Source: Dyella sp. S184 (GTDB taxonomy: Bacteria > Pseudomonadota > Gammaproteobacteria > Xanthomonadales > Rhodanobacteraceae). Taken from it: a DNA stretch of 64,000 bases. The notes beneath the pieces were generated by a model. It was not told where the DNA came from and did no database searches. It saw only the letters and a program-made list of their open reading frames with translations. Location: the NCBI RefSeq assembly GCF_009766065.1, contig NZ_LMUE01000012.1, forward strand, positions 349,219-413,218, written 5' to 3'. Of the stretch, positions 46,384-55,690 are shown in pieces (the stretch's first letter is position 1; every line of letters starts with the position of its first letter). The position numbers were made by a program, and so were the translations under genes.

Positions 46384-47178
46384 ATGACCGACATCCTCAA
46401 TCGCATTCTTGCCCGCAAGGCAGAAGAGATTGCCGAACGCCAGGCGAAGCTGCCGTTGGCCGAGCTGATGGCACGCATTGCGGAGCAGCCGGATACCCGC
46501 GGTTTTGCCGCCGCGATCGAGGCGAAGATCGCCGCTGGCCTGCCGGCGGTGATCGCCGAGGTGAAGAAAGCCAGCCCGAGCAAGGGTGTGATCCGCGCGA
46601 ATTTCGATCCGGCGGCGATCGCGAAGAGCTACGAAAAGGGCGGCGCCGCCTGCCTGTCGGTACTGACCGACAGCGATTTCTTCCAGGGTAGTGAGGCCTT
46701 CCTGCAGCAGGCGCGCGCGGCCTGTTCGCTGCCGCTGCTGCGCAAGGATTTCATCATCGATCCGTACCAGGTGTACGAGGCGCGTGCGATCGGCGCCGAC
46801 TGCATCCTGCTGATCGTCGCCGCGCTGGACGATGACGTGCTGATGCAGCTGTCGTTGCTCGCCGCCGAGCTCGACCTGGACGTGTTGTGCGAGGTGCACA
46901 ACGAGGAAGAGATGGAACGCGCGCTGGCGTTGCCGGTGCCGTTGATCGGCGTCAACAACCGCAACCTGCGCAATTTCGAGACCTCGCTGGAAACCTCGCT
47001 GGCGATGCTGGCACTGATCGAGTACGACCGCGTGCTGGTGGCCGAATCGGGCATCCATACGCCGGAAGATGTCGCACGCCTGCGTGAAGGCGGCATCCAG
47101 GCGTTCCTGATTGGCGAGGCGTTCATGCGTGCCAAGGATCCGGGCAGCGAATTGCGACGATTGTTCGCCACGCCGTGA
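46384..47178 (+). CDS. trpC: Indole-3-glycerol phosphate synthase
   Basis: The 264-aa monofunctional TIM-barrel enzyme cyclises CdRP to indole glycerol phosphate. Catalytic and binding motifs are present: [12 protein letters not shown] with the catalytic Lys, [36 protein letters not shown], and [12 protein letters not shown]. There is no fused TrpF domain, unlike E. coli. The gene overlaps the HAD phosphatase start by 4 bp (GTGA). Confidence 0.95.
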   Translation: MTDILNRILARKAEEIAERQAKLPLAELMARIAEQPDTRGFAAAIEAKIAAGLPAVIAEVKKASPSKGVIRANFDPAAIAKSYEKGGAACLSVLTDSDFFQGSEAFLQQARAACSLPLLRKDFIIDPYQVYEARAIGADCILLIVAALDDDVLMQLSLLAAELDLDVLCEVHNEEEMERALALPVPLIGVNNRNLRNFETSLETSLAMLALIEYDRVLVAESGIHTPEDVARLREGGIQAFLIGEAFMRAKDPGSELRRLFATP

Positions 47179-47873
47179 CCATCATGCCAGAGGGGGAGAT
47201 GGATGCGGCACCGTTGGAAGCTGCAGGGCCGCGTGTGGTGTTGTTCGATTTCGACGGCGTCCTGATCCACGGTGACGCGTTTTACCTGTTCATGCGTGAG
47301 CGTTACAAATGCGCGCCGTGGCGGGTATTGCTGGCGCTGCTGTGCTCGCCGCTATTGCTGTTGCAGCTGCTGTTCTCGCGCCGGCTGCCGCTGCGCACGC
47401 TTGTGCGCATAGCGTTGCTCGGGCTGGGCGAGAAACGCTATCAGGCGGCAGCGACCGCGTTTGCCGGGACTCTGGTGCAGCGGTCGCGACAGTTTTGTCG
47501 CGACGGCCTGCAGGCGCTGCGCCGGCATCAGGCAGCTGGCGACCGGGTGATCGTGGTGACGGGCTGCGAGCACGCCCTGGTCAGCGGCATCCTGCAGCAG
47601 CTGGGTCTGACCGATCTGGAAGTGCTTGCCTCGCGGCTGCGCCGTGGCTGGTTCGGCATGCGGCCGCAGTGGCACAACGTGGGGCGGCGCAAGATCGAGT
47701 CGTTGGCGAAGCACGGGCTCACCACCTGGCAGGTGGCCTATGGCGATTCGATCTACGATGCGCCGATGCTGAAACTGGCCACCGAGGCCGTGCTGGTTAA
47801 CGGCACGCCCACGCTGTGCAAGAAGGTCGAGAAGGCGCTCGGCCGGGCGGTTACCCGCGTCGAGTGGTTCTGA
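47175..47873 (+). CDS. HAD-superfamily phosphatase (IB type)
   Basis: The 232-aa protein has HAD motif [11 protein letters not shown], a Ser/Thr-type motif II VIVVTG, a Lys region RRKIESL and motif [14 protein letters not shown]. The cap includes a hydrophobic stretch ([19 protein letters not shown]) that may contact the membrane, as in some phosphatidylglycerophosphate or PSP-like phosphatases. Substrate unknown. The GTG at 47175 overlaps the trpC stop; ATG at 47184 or 47199 are alternatives. Co-transcription with trpC is likely. Confidence 0.85.
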   Translation: MTIMPEGEMDAAPLEAAGPRVVLFDFDGVLIHGDAFYLFMRERYKCAPWRVLLALLCSPLLLLQLLFSRRLPLRTLVRIALLGLGEKRYQAAATAFAGTLVQRSRQFCRDGLQALRRHQAAGDRVIVVTGCEHALVSGILQQLGLTDLEVLASRLRRGWFGMRPQWHNVGRRKIESLAKHGLTTWQVAYGDSIYDAPMLKLATEAVLVNGTPTLCKKVEKALGRAVTRVEWF

Positions 47874-47918
47874 CAACATTGCCGCTGCATCCTAAGATTC
47901 TGGCCAGGCGCACTTAAG

Positions 47919-48422
47919 TTGATACAGTCACAGGTCAAGATCGTGCCGTTCGAGCCACGCTTGCGCGAGTACTTCTACACGCTCAATGCCGCGTGGCTGC
48001 AGAAGCACTTCGTGATCGAGCCGATCGACGAACAGATACTGCGTGATCCCGAGCATGCGGTGCTGGAGTCTGGCGGCGCGATCTTCTTCGCGCTGCTCGG
48101 TGAGGTAGTGATCGGTACCTGCGCCTTGCTGCACGAGGCGCCGGGTGTCTACGAACTTTCCAAGATGGGCGTGGACGAGTCTTTCCGAGGGCTGGGTGCT
48201 GGCAAGCTGCTGCTGGATGCGGTGATTGCCGAATTCCACCGGCGTCATGGCCATACCCTGTTCCTCGAATCGAACAGCAGCCTCAAGCCTGCGTTGCACA
48301 TGTACGAACGGGCCGGCTTCGTGCTGCAGCCGACGATCCGCGATGGCTCGCATTACGCGCGCGCGGATGTCTACATGCTCTATGCGCCGAAACCGGCCGT
48401 CCCGCCGCCCCGTAAACCCTAG
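47919..48422 (+). CDS. GNAT-family N-acetyltransferase
   Basis: The 167-aa protein has a GNAT fold: an acceptor-side N-terminus (FEPRLREYFYTLNAAWL), strand ELSKMGVDESFRGLGAGKLLLDAV with the acetyl-CoA pyrophosphate loop (RGLGAG), and a C-terminal ALHMYERAGF motif. The acceptor is unknown. The start is uncertain: TTG 47919, or GTG 47943 behind AGGTCAAG. It converges with clp, and the two share the palindromic stop CTAG (48419-48422). Confidence 0.85.
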   Translation: MIQSQVKIVPFEPRLREYFYTLNAAWLQKHFVIEPIDEQILRDPEHAVLESGGAIFFALLGEVVIGTCALLHEAPGVYELSKMGVDESFRGLGAGKLLLDAVIAEFHRRHGHTLFLESNSSLKPALHMYERAGFVLQPTIRDGSHYARADVYMLYAPKPAVPPPRKP

Positions 48423-49120
48423 CGGGTGCCACGCACCACGATGGTCTTGCCGGAGACGTCGATCATCCGCTGCTCTTCCAGCTGCTTGAGCACACGGCCG
48501 ACCATCTCGCGTGAGCAGCCGACAATGCGGCTGACTTCCTGGCGCGAGATGCGGATCTGGGTGCCGTCCGGATGGGTCATCGAGTCAGGTTCCTGGCACA
48601 GGTCGAGCAGGGTGCGCGAGATGCGGTTGGTGACGTCCATGAACGCCATCCGGCTGACCTGGCGCGAGGTGCGCAGCAGGCGGTTGGTGAGCTGGGCGCC
48701 AATCGCGAACAGGATCTTCGGGCATTCCTCGCGCAGCGGGCCTTCCATCAACTGAAACAGGCGCTCGTAGCTGATCTCGGCCATCTCGCACGGAGTACGT
48801 GTGCGCACCATCGATTCGCGCTGGGCCTGCTCCACGAACAGGCCCATCTCGCCGATGAACTGGCCGCGGCTGATATAGGCAAGGATCAGTTCACGACCCT
48901 GCTCGTCCTCGGTGCATACCGCCAGCGAGCCGTCGATCACGTAGTACAGGGTATTGGCCGGGTCGCCGGGGCGGATGATCGCGGTCTTGCCGGGGTAACG
49001 GCGGCGATGGCACAGCCCGAGGAAACGTTCCATCGCGGCGGGGTCGGGGGCAAAGCCGAGTGGTGCCTGCGAGCGCTCGAAAGCCTGTTGGAGCTGGTAT
49101 TTGAGTTGCGCCACGTTCAT
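48419..49120 (-). CDS. clp: CRP-like global regulator Clp
   Basis: The 233-aa transcription factor has a cyclic-nucleotide-binding beta-roll (residues ~20-125, with RRYPGKTAIIRPGDPANTLYYVIDGSL and GQFIGEMGLF), a dimer helix, and a winged HTH (SRQEVSRIVGCSREMVGRVLKQLEE, ~180-205). It closely follows Xanthomonas Clp, which controls virulence, exoenzymes and type IV pili and is inhibited by cyclic di-GMP. The adjoining speD is the conserved neighbour of clp in xanthomonads. The start at 49120 gives MNVAQLKYQL; longer in-frame codons upstream lie in the promoter region. Confidence 0.93.
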   Translation of the reverse strand: MNVAQLKYQLQQAFERSQAPLGFAPDPAAMERFLGLCHRRRYPGKTAIIRPGDPANTLYYVIDGSLAVCTEDEQGRELILAYISRGQFIGEMGLFVEQAQRESMVRTRTPCEMAEISYERLFQLMEGPLREECPKILFAIGAQLTNRLLRTSRQVSRMAFMDVTNRISRTLLDLCQEPDSMTHPDGTQIRISRQEVSRIVGCSREMVGRVLKQLEEQRMIDVSGKTIVVRGTR

Positions 49121-49406
49121 CCCCGAAAAATGGTTACCTTGCCGCAGCGATTCATTGCAACCGCAGCATGCGTGTTTGTGACCCCCTGTAAGCTCGGCAT
49201 TATGGCAAACCCGGGCGGCTTGCCGCAGGTTCAATTTCTTTTCGTTTTGCCGCATACTTCGCAGTCTTCCGGCGGCGACGAGACTGTCGCACGCCGTTCA
49301 CAAGGGTCGTGCAGGCTACCTGCCTGTACTTCACACCATTCTGCGGGGACCCTTGTCGCTAACCCGCCTCTACTGCTGACCGGATGTCCGGTCATGGAGA
49401 GCCGCC

Positions 49407-50192
49407 GTGGTCAAACCACTTCCCCGTCTGCGCCTGCAGGGTTTCAACAACCTCACCAAGGCGTTGAGCTTCAACATCTACGACATCTGCTACGCGGTGT
49501 CGGAAGACCAGCGTCGCAACTACATCGAGTACATCGATGACCAGTACGATGCCGACCGCCTGACCCAGATCCTCACTGACGTGGCGGAGATCATCGGCGC
49601 GAACATCCTCAACATCGCGCGCCAGGATTACGACCCGCAGGGCGCCTCGGTGACGATGCTGATCTCCGAGGAGCCGGTGCTGGAGAAGCTTGGCCGCGAC
49701 ACCATCTCCGGTGCCGTGGTCGCGCACATGGACAAGAGCCACATCACCGTCCACACCTATCCGGAAACGCATCCGCACAACGGCATCGCCACCTTCCGCG
49801 CGGACATCGACGTGGCCACCTGCGGCGTGATCTCGCCGCTGAAGGCCCTGAACTACCTGATCGACAGCTTCGAGTCGGACATCGTGGTGTGCGACTACCG
49901 CGTGCGCGGCTTCACCCGCGACATCAAGGGCAAGAAGCACTTCATCGACCACAAGATCAACTCGGTGCAGGACTACCTGGCCAAGCACATCCGCCAGAAG
50001 TACGAGATGTTTGACGTCAACGTGTATCAGGAAAACATGTTCCACACGAAGATGCACATCAAGGACTTCGACCTGGATACGTATCTGTTCGACTCGCACG
50101 CCGATGACCTGTCGTTCAAGGAGCGCCAGCGCATTGAGCAGCTGCTGCGCCGCGAGATCGAGGAACTGTTCCACGGCCGCAACCTGATGTGA
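49407..50192 (+). CDS. speD: S-adenosylmethionine decarboxylase proenzyme
   Basis: The 261-aa proenzyme makes decarboxylated SAM for spermidine synthesis. It is the E. coli-type class 1A enzyme and self-cleaves before Ser111 in [12 protein letters not shown] to form the pyruvoyl cofactor. His113 and Cys139 (ATCGVIS) occupy the expected catalytic positions. The start is a GTG behind GGAGAG. It ends 1 bp before a strong terminator. The 286-bp divergent region to clp contains an isolated TGTGA half-site but no full CRP palindrome. Confidence 0.95.
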   Translation: MVKPLPRLRLQGFNNLTKALSFNIYDICYAVSEDQRRNYIEYIDDQYDADRLTQILTDVAEIIGANILNIARQDYDPQGASVTMLISEEPVLEKLGRDTISGAVVAHMDKSHITVHTYPETHPHNGIATFRADIDVATCGVISPLKALNYLIDSFESDIVVCDYRVRGFTRDIKGKKHFIDHKINSVQDYLAKHIRQKYEMFDVNVYQENMFHTKMHIKDFDLDTYLFDSHADDLSFKERQRIEQLLRREIEELFHGRNLM

Positions 50193-50193
50193 C

Positions 50194-50221
50194 AAAAAAC
50201 CCGCCGAAAGGCGGGTTTTTT
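50194..50221. terminator. Bidirectional intrinsic terminator after speD
   Basis: AAAAAACCCGCC, loop GAAA, GGCGGGTTTTTT is a perfect textbook hairpin with A-tract and T-tract, able to terminate in either direction. It lies directly behind the speD stop codon. Confidence 0.95.
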
Positions 50222-50234
50222 CTGGGGGCTTTTT

Positions 50235-50311
50235 TGTAGGGGCGCACCCTGTGCGCGATGCTCTAATGTCGATCGGAGCAAACAGCATCGCGCACAGGGT
50301 GCGCTCCTACA
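50235..50311. repeat. REPIN-like inverted repeat overlapping the coq7 end
   Basis: Two 28-bp arms (50235-50262 and 50284-50311) differ at one base and face each other across 21 bp. The motif GTAGGAGCGCACCCTGTGCG is typical of extragenic palindromic REP sequences in Pseudomonas and xanthomonad genomes, and paired inverted REPs (REPINs) are mobilised by RAYT transposases. The right arm includes the TAG stop of coq7 at 50307-50309. Confidence 0.85.
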
Positions 50312-50948
50312 CGCGATACGCCACCGTCTTCATGACCGTCGAGCTGAAGTGCATCAGCTGCGGCAGCGGGAATGGCAGTTCGATGCCACCGCGCTGCTGG
50401 GCCGCCTGCGCATGGCGTATTTCATCGGCCTGCATCTGGGTCAGCACGGCGCGCGAGCGTTCGTCCTGGGCCGGTAGTTTCTCCAGGTGTTCGGCCAGGT
50501 GCGCTTCCACCTGACGTTCGGTTTCCACCACGAAGCCTAGGCTGACGGGATCGCCGGCCAGTGCGGCGGCCGCGCCGATCGCATAACTGCCGAGGTACCA
50601 CAACGGATTGAGCAGGCTGGCGCGGCTGTCCAGCTGCTGCAGCCGTTGCGTGCACCAGGCCAGGTGGTCGGTTTCCTCGGTGGCGGCGTGCAACAGGTGT
50701 TCACGGTTGTCCGCGTTGCGCGCCAGCGCGGCCTGGCCGAGATACAGCGCCTGGGCACAGACCTCGCCGGTATGGTTGATCCGCATCAGGCCAGCAGCAT
50801 GGTGGCGTTCGGCATCGTCCAGCTCAGCCTCGCCGATGCCGGTGGCAGGCGAGGGACGCTGCGCCTGCGGCGAGCCGGCGATCGCTTCCAGTGCGCGCTC
50901 ACAACCGGCGAGCAGGCGATCGAGCGGGGTCAGCGTACGGACGTTCAT
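50307..50948 (-). CDS. coq7: 2-octaprenyl-3-methyl-6-methoxy-1,4-benzoquinol hydroxylase (Coq7)
   Basis: The 213-aa di-iron monooxygenase hydroxylates demethoxyubiquinol in ubiquinone synthesis. It has the ferritin-like iron ligands in RINHTGEVCAQ, EETDHLAWC, VVETERQVEAHL and ADEIRHAQ. AGGAAAG precedes the ATG. The C-terminus (TVAYRV) and stop lie at the edge of a REPIN-like repeat, so the repeat has probably rewritten the last codons. Confidence 0.93.
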   Translation of the reverse strand: MNVRTLTPLDRLLAGCERALEAIAGSPQAQRPSPATGIGEAELDDAERHHAAGLMRINHTGEVCAQALYLGQAALARNADNREHLLHAATEETDHLAWCTQRLQQLDSRASLLNPLWYLGSYAIGAAAALAGDPVSLGFVVETERQVEAHLAEHLEKLPAQDERSRAVLTQMQADEIRHAQAAQQRGGIELPFPLPQLMHFSSTVMKTVAYRV

Positions 50949-50974
50949 GGGCTTTCCTGCTGGAATGGGTACGT

Positions 50975-52192
50975 TCAATGGGCGTGTATCAATTGCTGGG
51001 CCAGCAAGGTCAATGGATGCCGGGTGGGCCAGTGCAGGCCCTGCGCATCGATCCCTGCGGCCAGATGCAGGCGGCAGCCGATATTGGACGACAACAGCTG
51101 CTGCGGATCCAGCGTGGCGACTTGTCGCAGTGTCGCGTCGCGCAGTTGTGCGGCGCGTTCGGGGAATTCCAGCAGATGACTGCCAGCAGCGCCACAGCAG
51201 TACGGTGGCCGCGGCAACGGCAGCACGTCCAGATCCGGCACGCGGCGCAGTAGCTGCAGCAAGGCGTGGTCGCTGCGTGCCACATTGATCTGCGTGCATG
51301 GCAGGTGCAGCGTGATCCGTTGCGCCAGCGGGCGGAAAACCAATGCATCGGCGTGCGTCGCCAGCAGTTCCACCGGGTCGACCACACTCACGCCTGGTAA
51401 CGCGCGACGCAGCGTGCCAAGGCAGCCGGGCGTCACCGAAACCAGTTGTGTGGCGCCGCATTCGGCCCAAGCGCGGCGTACATGCTGGGCAGCCCGTTCG
51501 GCAGATTCCGTCGCGCCACCATGCAGATCCATCGCGCCGCAACAGAACGCCGGCAGCAGGCTGATCTGAAAACCGGCAACCTGCAGGAGGGTGATCGCCG
51601 CCTGTTGCGCTTCGGCATCGTCGATGCTGGCCACGCAGCCGGGGAACAGCGCCACGCATGGTTGTCCATGGTTCTTGTCGCTGGCTCGGGCGCGTGCCGC
51701 CGGGGCCTCAATGGGTATCACCAGCAGGGCAGCACGCCAGGGCGAGTCCGCCGGCAGTCGCCGCGCCAGCCAGCCTTTCCAGCGCGGTAGCGCCATCCAC
51801 CCGCCGATGTGGTGCAGGGCGCGCATCAGGACCGGGCGCTTGATCAGGTTCAGTAATTGCCGGGGAGATTGCGGCCCAGGCCCCAGTAGGGCGCGGGTTT
51901 CGATCAGCAGTTCGCCATACTGCACATTGGCCGGGCAGGCTTTTTCGCAGTTCAGGCAGCCCAGGCAATGATCCAGGTGTTCGCGCAGCCCGGCGGTGGG
52001 ATCGACCTGGCCCCGGGCCAGCGCAGCGGCAATGGCGATGCGGCCGCGCGGCGATTCCGCCTCATTCCGGTCCAGCGCATAGGTGGGGCAAACCGGCAGG
52101 CAGAGCCCGCACTGCACACATTGATCAGCCAGTTCGGCAATGCGGCCGACAGGCGCGCGCGTGGGGGACTTTTCAAGCGGCATGCTCATCAT
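50975..52192 (-). CDS. GlcF-like iron-sulfur oxidoreductase subunit
   Basis: The 405-aa protein has two 4Fe-4S ferredoxin motifs ([12 protein letters not shown] near residues 25-36 and [12 protein letters not shown] near 76-87) and two CCG domains (FPGCVAS...[10 protein letters not shown] and [10 protein letters not shown]...[13 protein letters not shown]). This matches glycolate oxidase subunit GlcF and related heterodisulfide-reductase-type subunits, which pass electrons from a flavoprotein dehydrogenase to the quinone pool. No GlcD/GlcE partner is adjacent. MMSM offers two ATG starts, neither with a clear ribosome site. coq7 follows 26 bp downstream. Confidence 0.88.
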   Translation of the reverse strand: MMSMPLEKSPTRAPVGRIAELADQCVQCGLCLPVCPTYALDRNEAESPRGRIAIAAALARGQVDPTAGLREHLDHCLGCLNCEKACPANVQYGELLIETRALLGPGPQSPRQLLNLIKRPVLMRALHHIGGWMALPRWKGWLARRLPADSPWRAALLVIPIEAPAARARASDKNHGQPCVALFPGCVASIDDAEAQQAAITLLQVAGFQISLLPAFCCGAMDLHGGATESAERAAQHVRRAWAECGATQLVSVTPGCLGTLRRALPGVSVVDPVELLATHADALVFRPLAQRITLHLPCTQINVARSDHALLQLLRRVPDLDVLPLPRPPYCCGAAGSHLLEFPERAAQLRDATLRQVATLDPQQLLSSNIGCRLHLAAGIDAQGLHWPTRHPLTLLAQQLIHAH

Positions 52193-52230
52193 GCTATCAT
52201 TGCCAGCTCACAGCCCGCCGGTCGGTGGGC

Positions 52231-52260
52231 TTGCGCCATGGATGACTGCTCCGCTATCAT
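52231..52260 (+). promoter_or_regulatory. Predicted promoter of rplM-rpsI
   Basis: TTGCGC (52231-52236), an 18-bp spacer and TATCAT (52255-52260) resemble a sigma-70 promoter. The ~56-base leader holds an ACCGCC/GGCGG hairpin near 52292-52307, just before the ribosome site, where L13 autorepression acts in E. coli. A similar role here is inferred. Confidence 0.5.
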
Positions 52261-52322
52261 CTCGCGCCTTTGTTCCACCGATTACGCGTACCGCCACACG
52301 GCGGCAGACTAGGTATTCTGAA

Positions 52323-52751
52323 ATGAAAACGTTTAGCGCCAATGCAGACAACGTCAAGCGCGACTGGTTCGTGGTCGACGCCACGAACAAGACGCTCGGT
52401 CGCCTGTCGACCGAAATCGCTCGTCGTCTGCGCGGCAAGCACAAGCCGGAATACACCCCGCATTGCGACACCGGCGATTATATCGTGGTGATCAACGCGC
52501 AGAAGGTGGCCGTCACCGGTGCCAAGCTGGACGACAAGAAGTACCACCGCTTCACCGGTTATATCGGCAACCTGAAGACGACCAGTCTGAAGGACCTGCT
52601 GGCGACCTACCCGGAGCGCGTGATCGAGATCGCCGTCAAGGGCATGCTGCCGAAGAACCCGCTGGGTCGCGAGATGTACCGCAAGCTCAAGGTCTACGGC
52701 GGTGCCGAGCATCCGCATACCGCACAGCAACCACAGGCGCTGGAACTCTAA
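52323..52751 (+). CDS. rplM: 50S ribosomal protein L13
   Basis: The 142-aa early-assembly protein of the large ribosomal subunit has the family blocks [42 protein letters not shown] and [20 protein letters not shown]. Length is that of E. coli L13. rpsI follows 9 bp downstream in the universal L13-S9 operon. Confidence 0.98.
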   Translation: MKTFSANADNVKRDWFVVDATNKTLGRLSTEIARRLRGKHKPEYTPHCDTGDYIVVINAQKVAVTGAKLDDKKYHRFTGYIGNLKTTSLKDLLATYPERVIEIAVKGMLPKNPLGREMYRKLKVYGGAEHPHTAQQPQALEL

Positions 52752-52760
52752 GGAATCATC

Positions 52761-53153
52761 ATGACGATCCAGCAGAATTACGGCACCGGCCGCCGCAAGA
52801 CCTCCGCCGCCCGCGTGTTCCTGCGCAAGGGCAAGGGCGCGATCGAAGTCAACGGCAAGTCGCTTGAGGCATTTTTTGGTCGCGAGACCTCGTGCATGAT
52901 CGTGCGCCAGCCGCTCGAACTGACCCAGAACACCGAGAAGTTCGACATCACGGTGACGGTTGCCGGCGGCGGCATCACCGGCCAGGCCGGCGCGATCCGC
53001 CTGGGCATCGCCCGCGCACTGATCGAGTACGACGAGAGCCTGAAGTCGCCATTGCGCAAGGCCGGTTTCGTGACCCGTGACGCCCGTGAAGTCGAGCGCA
53101 AGAAGGTCGGTCTGCACAAGGCACGTCGCGCCACCCAGTTCTCCAAGCGCTAA
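52761..53153 (+). CDS. rpsI: 30S ribosomal protein S9
   Basis: The 130-aa small-subunit protein has [34 protein letters not shown] and the basic tail [17 protein letters not shown], whose final KR contacts P-site tRNA. Length and ending are standard. It is co-transcribed with rplM, and a tRNA gene follows 69 bp later. Confidence 0.98.
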   Translation: MTIQQNYGTGRRKTSAARVFLRKGKGAIEVNGKSLEAFFGRETSCMIVRQPLELTQNTEKFDITVTVAGGGITGQAGAIRLGIARALIEYDESLKSPLRKAGFVTRDAREVERKKVGLHKARRATQFSKR

Positions 53154-53222
53154 TTCTCCTTCGGGAAATCGCGTTTGTCGGTTCGATGCAACAAAGTCAG
53201 AGCGCATCGATCCAGCTGTTTT

Positions 53223-53296
53223 TGGGAGATCGTCTAACGGTAGGACGACAGCCTCTGACGCTGTCTATCTAGGTTCGAATCCTAGTCTCCCAGCCA
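53223..53296 (+). tRNA. tRNA-Gln (anticodon CUG)
   Basis: A full cloverleaf is visible: 7-bp acceptor stem (TGGGAGA/TCTCCCA), D arm with AACGGTAGG, anticodon stem ACAGC/GCTGT around loop CTCTGAC (anticodon CTG), T arm TAGG-TTCGAAT-CCTA, discriminator G and encoded CCA. It reads CAG codons. An intrinsic terminator follows, and non-core DNA begins directly behind it. Confidence 0.96.
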
Positions 53297-53305
53297 AGAT
53301 CAAAG

Positions 53306-53332
53306 GCCCCGCGAAAGCGGGGCTTTTGTTTT
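53306..53332 (+). terminator. Intrinsic terminator behind tRNA-Gln
   Basis: GCCCCGC (53306-53312), loop GAAA, GCGGGGC (53317-53323) and TTTTGTTTT form a strong terminator 10 bp behind the tRNA. From 53333 to 53588 no convincing gene was found. Confidence 0.92.
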
Positions 53333-53588
53333 GGGGCTGCACAAGGGTTTGAAGGCATTTGGAGCTCGTCCCGAGATTCACCCTCTCAAACGACGCGAGC
53401 AGTCTGCTCTGGCCCCGTGAGTCTGGCCCCAACCGACTAGGTGTCAGGCGATACGCAGACCCAGAATGTCAGGTGGAACCGACGAGCAGGGCACCCTCTT
53501 CATGCGGTAAATTGAAGCTCCACAAGACAAGCTGGAGATCGTGCTGGAGTTCGCTAAGCAGATCAAAGGCCCATGATAGGAGCGTGCG

Positions 53589-54194
53589 ATGTTGCTTTTG
53601 AGGGTCACGTTGGCTGCGCTGTTGATGGGTATGAGCTCCTCCGCTTTCTCCGAGCAACTGAAACACGTGTCGTTCGACGAGTTCACGGGCAAAATCTTGC
53701 CTTTTAGTATTCCGCTGCGGATGAGCGTCCCGGAGACATACGAGCGTGTGGAAGCGAATCGGCCTGGCGCCAGCGCCCACTACTGGATGACGCACTCCGA
53801 TGCGCAGCTCTATGCAACCACAGGTGAGATGCCGCATGGAGCCGGCTACATGTCCTGGAAAACTACAGGTGTCAGATACGACGCCAAAAGCGATCTCTTC
53901 ACTGGCGCCGAAGGTCTCGACAGCGCTCAGGAAGCCATGCTGGAGGCGAGCAATTCCAACATCCATCGCGTGCGATGCAAAGCAGGCAGATACCCGGTGC
54001 TACTCGCGGACATGGTCAACCGGAAAACCGGGATACGGATTCGATTGATGTATGTGGCCACGTTTCGAGGCTCGGAATCCTTGAGTGTCCGATACATCAC
54101 GCCGAGCCTGCAGCATCAGCTCAGCGATGAGCTCTGGGCCGACGTGAAACAAGGCTTGGACTGCACCTTGCAGCCAACGCCCTCCTCACCCTAA
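53589..54194 (+). CDS. Exported protein of unknown function
   Basis: The 201-aa product has a signal peptide (residues 1-21, MLLLRVTLAALLMGMSSSAF). The mature part shows beta-rich blocks (FDEFTGKILPFSIPLRMSVPETY, SLSVRYITPSL) and two cysteines (HRVRCKAG, GLDCTLQ) that could pair. It is not assigned to a family. The gene is the first behind the tRNA and its composition looks lower in GC than core genes, consistent with an island. No partner is evident. Confidence 0.7.
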   Translation: MLLLRVTLAALLMGMSSSAFSEQLKHVSFDEFTGKILPFSIPLRMSVPETYERVEANRPGASAHYWMTHSDAQLYATTGEMPHGAGYMSWKTTGVRYDAKSDLFTGAEGLDSAQEAMLEASNSNIHRVRCKAGRYPVLLADMVNRKTGIRIRLMYVATFRGSESLSVRYITPSLQHQLSDELWADVKQGLDCTLQPTPSSP

Positions 54195-54233
54195 AGGGTC
54201 GAAAGCGAACGTCAGGGAGCAGGCGTAGTCGCG

Positions 54234-54707
54234 CTACTCCCCTATCACGCGCAGGTCACTCCATCTGGTTGAGTACGCAGGCGAGAGGTTCCCTCGCTGC
54301 ATACTCCACGCCCGATCTCCCTGCAGCTCCGCGCTGGCGATGCCAAGGGTGCCACGCCCCCATTTAGCGTTCACTCGATCAAGGGTTTGCATCAGCACGT
54401 CACGGCGCGCATCGGATGAGGGCGGCGCCGCGTCGAACAGATCGCCCTGCGCCAGACCCTTGGGCTGCAGGTCCATCAGCATCACGCCGGCCTTCACGAA
54501 CCGATAGGGTCGATAGATCCGCCGCAACACCGCCAAGGCCCACTGGGTGAGGGCAGCTGTGTCATCCGTGGCGACCGGGAGCGGCACGGTGAGCGAGGGC
54601 GAGTACTGCGCATCCTGCGCACGGAACCGGTTCGTTTCGATCCACACCCCCACCGCGCCGGCTGCACTGCCCGGTTGAACGACGAACTGTTCCCGCATTG
54701 CCCACAC
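54234..54707 (-). pseudogene. umuC: 5'-truncated umuC (DNA polymerase V) relic
   Basis: The frame encodes about 157 residues matching only the C-terminal third of UmuC: the little-finger region GVWIETNRFRAQDAQYSPSLTVPLP, then YRPYRFVKAGVMLMDLQPKGLAQGDLF and a proper terminus MQTLDRVNAKWGRGTLGIASAEL...SPAYSTRWSDL. The catalytic palm and fingers are missing upstream, where unrelated intergenic sequence begins. It is therefore almost certainly a non-functional remnant of a umuDC-type operon, cut when the adjoining DNA arrived. Confidence 0.85.
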
Positions 54708-54826
54708 ATTTTGCCCATATCGCGATCAAATACGGGGTCTTCTACTACCGTATCCGGGTAAACCTAAGGTCACATTTGCGAGAACCATATTGGTAGATCG
54801 CACTTTGGTCACGACACGCTGTAAAA

Positions 54827-54855
54827 AGTGTCAACTTCGTTGTAAAGTTGACACT
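54827..54855. promoter_or_regulatory. Perfect 11-bp palindrome, probable operator
   Basis: AGTGTCAACTT (54827-54837) and AAGTTGACACT (54845-54855) are exact inverted repeats with a 7-bp spacer. The palindrome ends 25 bp before the first gene of the three-gene cassette. Its size and place fit an operator bound by a dimeric HTH protein, such as the one encoded in the cassette. It contains TTGACA on both strands. Confidence 0.75.
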
Positions 54856-54880
54856 CAAAGAAAGCACGTTGGAGAGGTCC

Positions 54881-55687
54881 ATGGGTAGGCAGCTAACGCA
54901 CGCGCCGGTTTTTTACGTCGTTGCGCAGATTCGGCACAGCCCTATCTTGAAGTTGGATAGCTTTGTCGCCGACCTTCAGGATCGCCTCCGAAAGCAGGGG
55001 TACCCTGGCTATAAACTTCTAAAGCACCTCGCCTTCGAACTGACGACTACCCCGTCTGGACCTCCAGAGGCCAAGTTCGAGCCGGTCGAAGTAAACAACC
55101 ACATATTCTCTTCTCGCGACGGGGCTGATTCGTTTACCGCGATGAAGGATTCTTTTGCCTTCTCGACCGTGGAATATGGAACGTTCGAGACATTCATCGA
55201 CCGTCTTAAGCCAGGGCTTCTGGCTTATGCGGAGCTCTGTGGCCCTGACTCTTTCCTGCAGATTGGACTGCGCTTTTTGGACGCCGTGGTCGCGGGGGAA
55301 GATGGATTGCTTCCACCCCTGATTCATCGGCAGTTTCTCGGGTTGAATGACACTATCCCCGATGACTGGCTTGCGGACTACACATTTTCTGAGGCATCCC
55401 TTGCTCACAACGATCAGAAATTGAAGGCACGCGTCGTGACCCGATCATCAAATGTGATCTGGCCACCTGACCTCGCGCCGTTTGCGCCTCAACTTCCCAA
55501 GAAATTTGCCGAGATCAGCGGTGTCCACGCGCTGCTCGATACAGATGCCACTTTCACGACGCCCCAAGGGACGGCACAGCCGTTTGACGTAGACATCATT
55601 CTCGATCGCCTTTTGAGCTTGAAGAAGGACGTGTCGGTTGCGTTTAAAGCGACGGTCACGCCGGAAGCCCTGAAGGCTTGGGAGTAA
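54881..55687 (+). CDS. TIGR04255-like protein, first gene of the island cassette
   Basis: The 268-aa protein resembles the sporadically distributed TIGR04255 family: an opening LTHAPVFYVVAQIRHSP, a central strand-turn-strand with STVEYGTFETFIDRL, then FLQIGLRFLDAVV and a C-terminal VDIILDRL. The family is patchy among bacteria, often in accessory regions, and has no established function. The ATG at 54881 has GGAG six bases upstream; a TTG at 54848 lies within the palindrome. The next gene starts 3 bp after this one ends. Confidence 0.72.
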   Translation: MGRQLTHAPVFYVVAQIRHSPILKLDSFVADLQDRLRKQGYPGYKLLKHLAFELTTTPSGPPEAKFEPVEVNNHIFSSRDGADSFTAMKDSFAFSTVEYGTFETFIDRLKPGLLAYAELCGPDSFLQIGLRFLDAVVAGEDGLLPPLIHRQFLGLNDTIPDDWLADYTFSEASLAHNDQKLKARVVTRSSNVIWPPDLAPFAPQLPKKFAEISGVHALLDTDATFTTPQGTAQPFDVDIILDRLLSLKKDVSVAFKATVTPEALKAWE

Positions 55688-55690
55688 GTC

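Noticed and set aside
53359..53601. Small plus-strand frame behind the tRNA-Gln terminator (80 codons)
   Set aside because: No ribosome site, Ser/Arg-rich antisense-like composition, and it overlaps the start of the better-supported exported-protein gene.
54848..54876. TTGACA in the palindrome as a -35 element for the cassette
   Set aside because: No -10-like hexamer stands 16-18 bp downstream, where the ribosome site lies.
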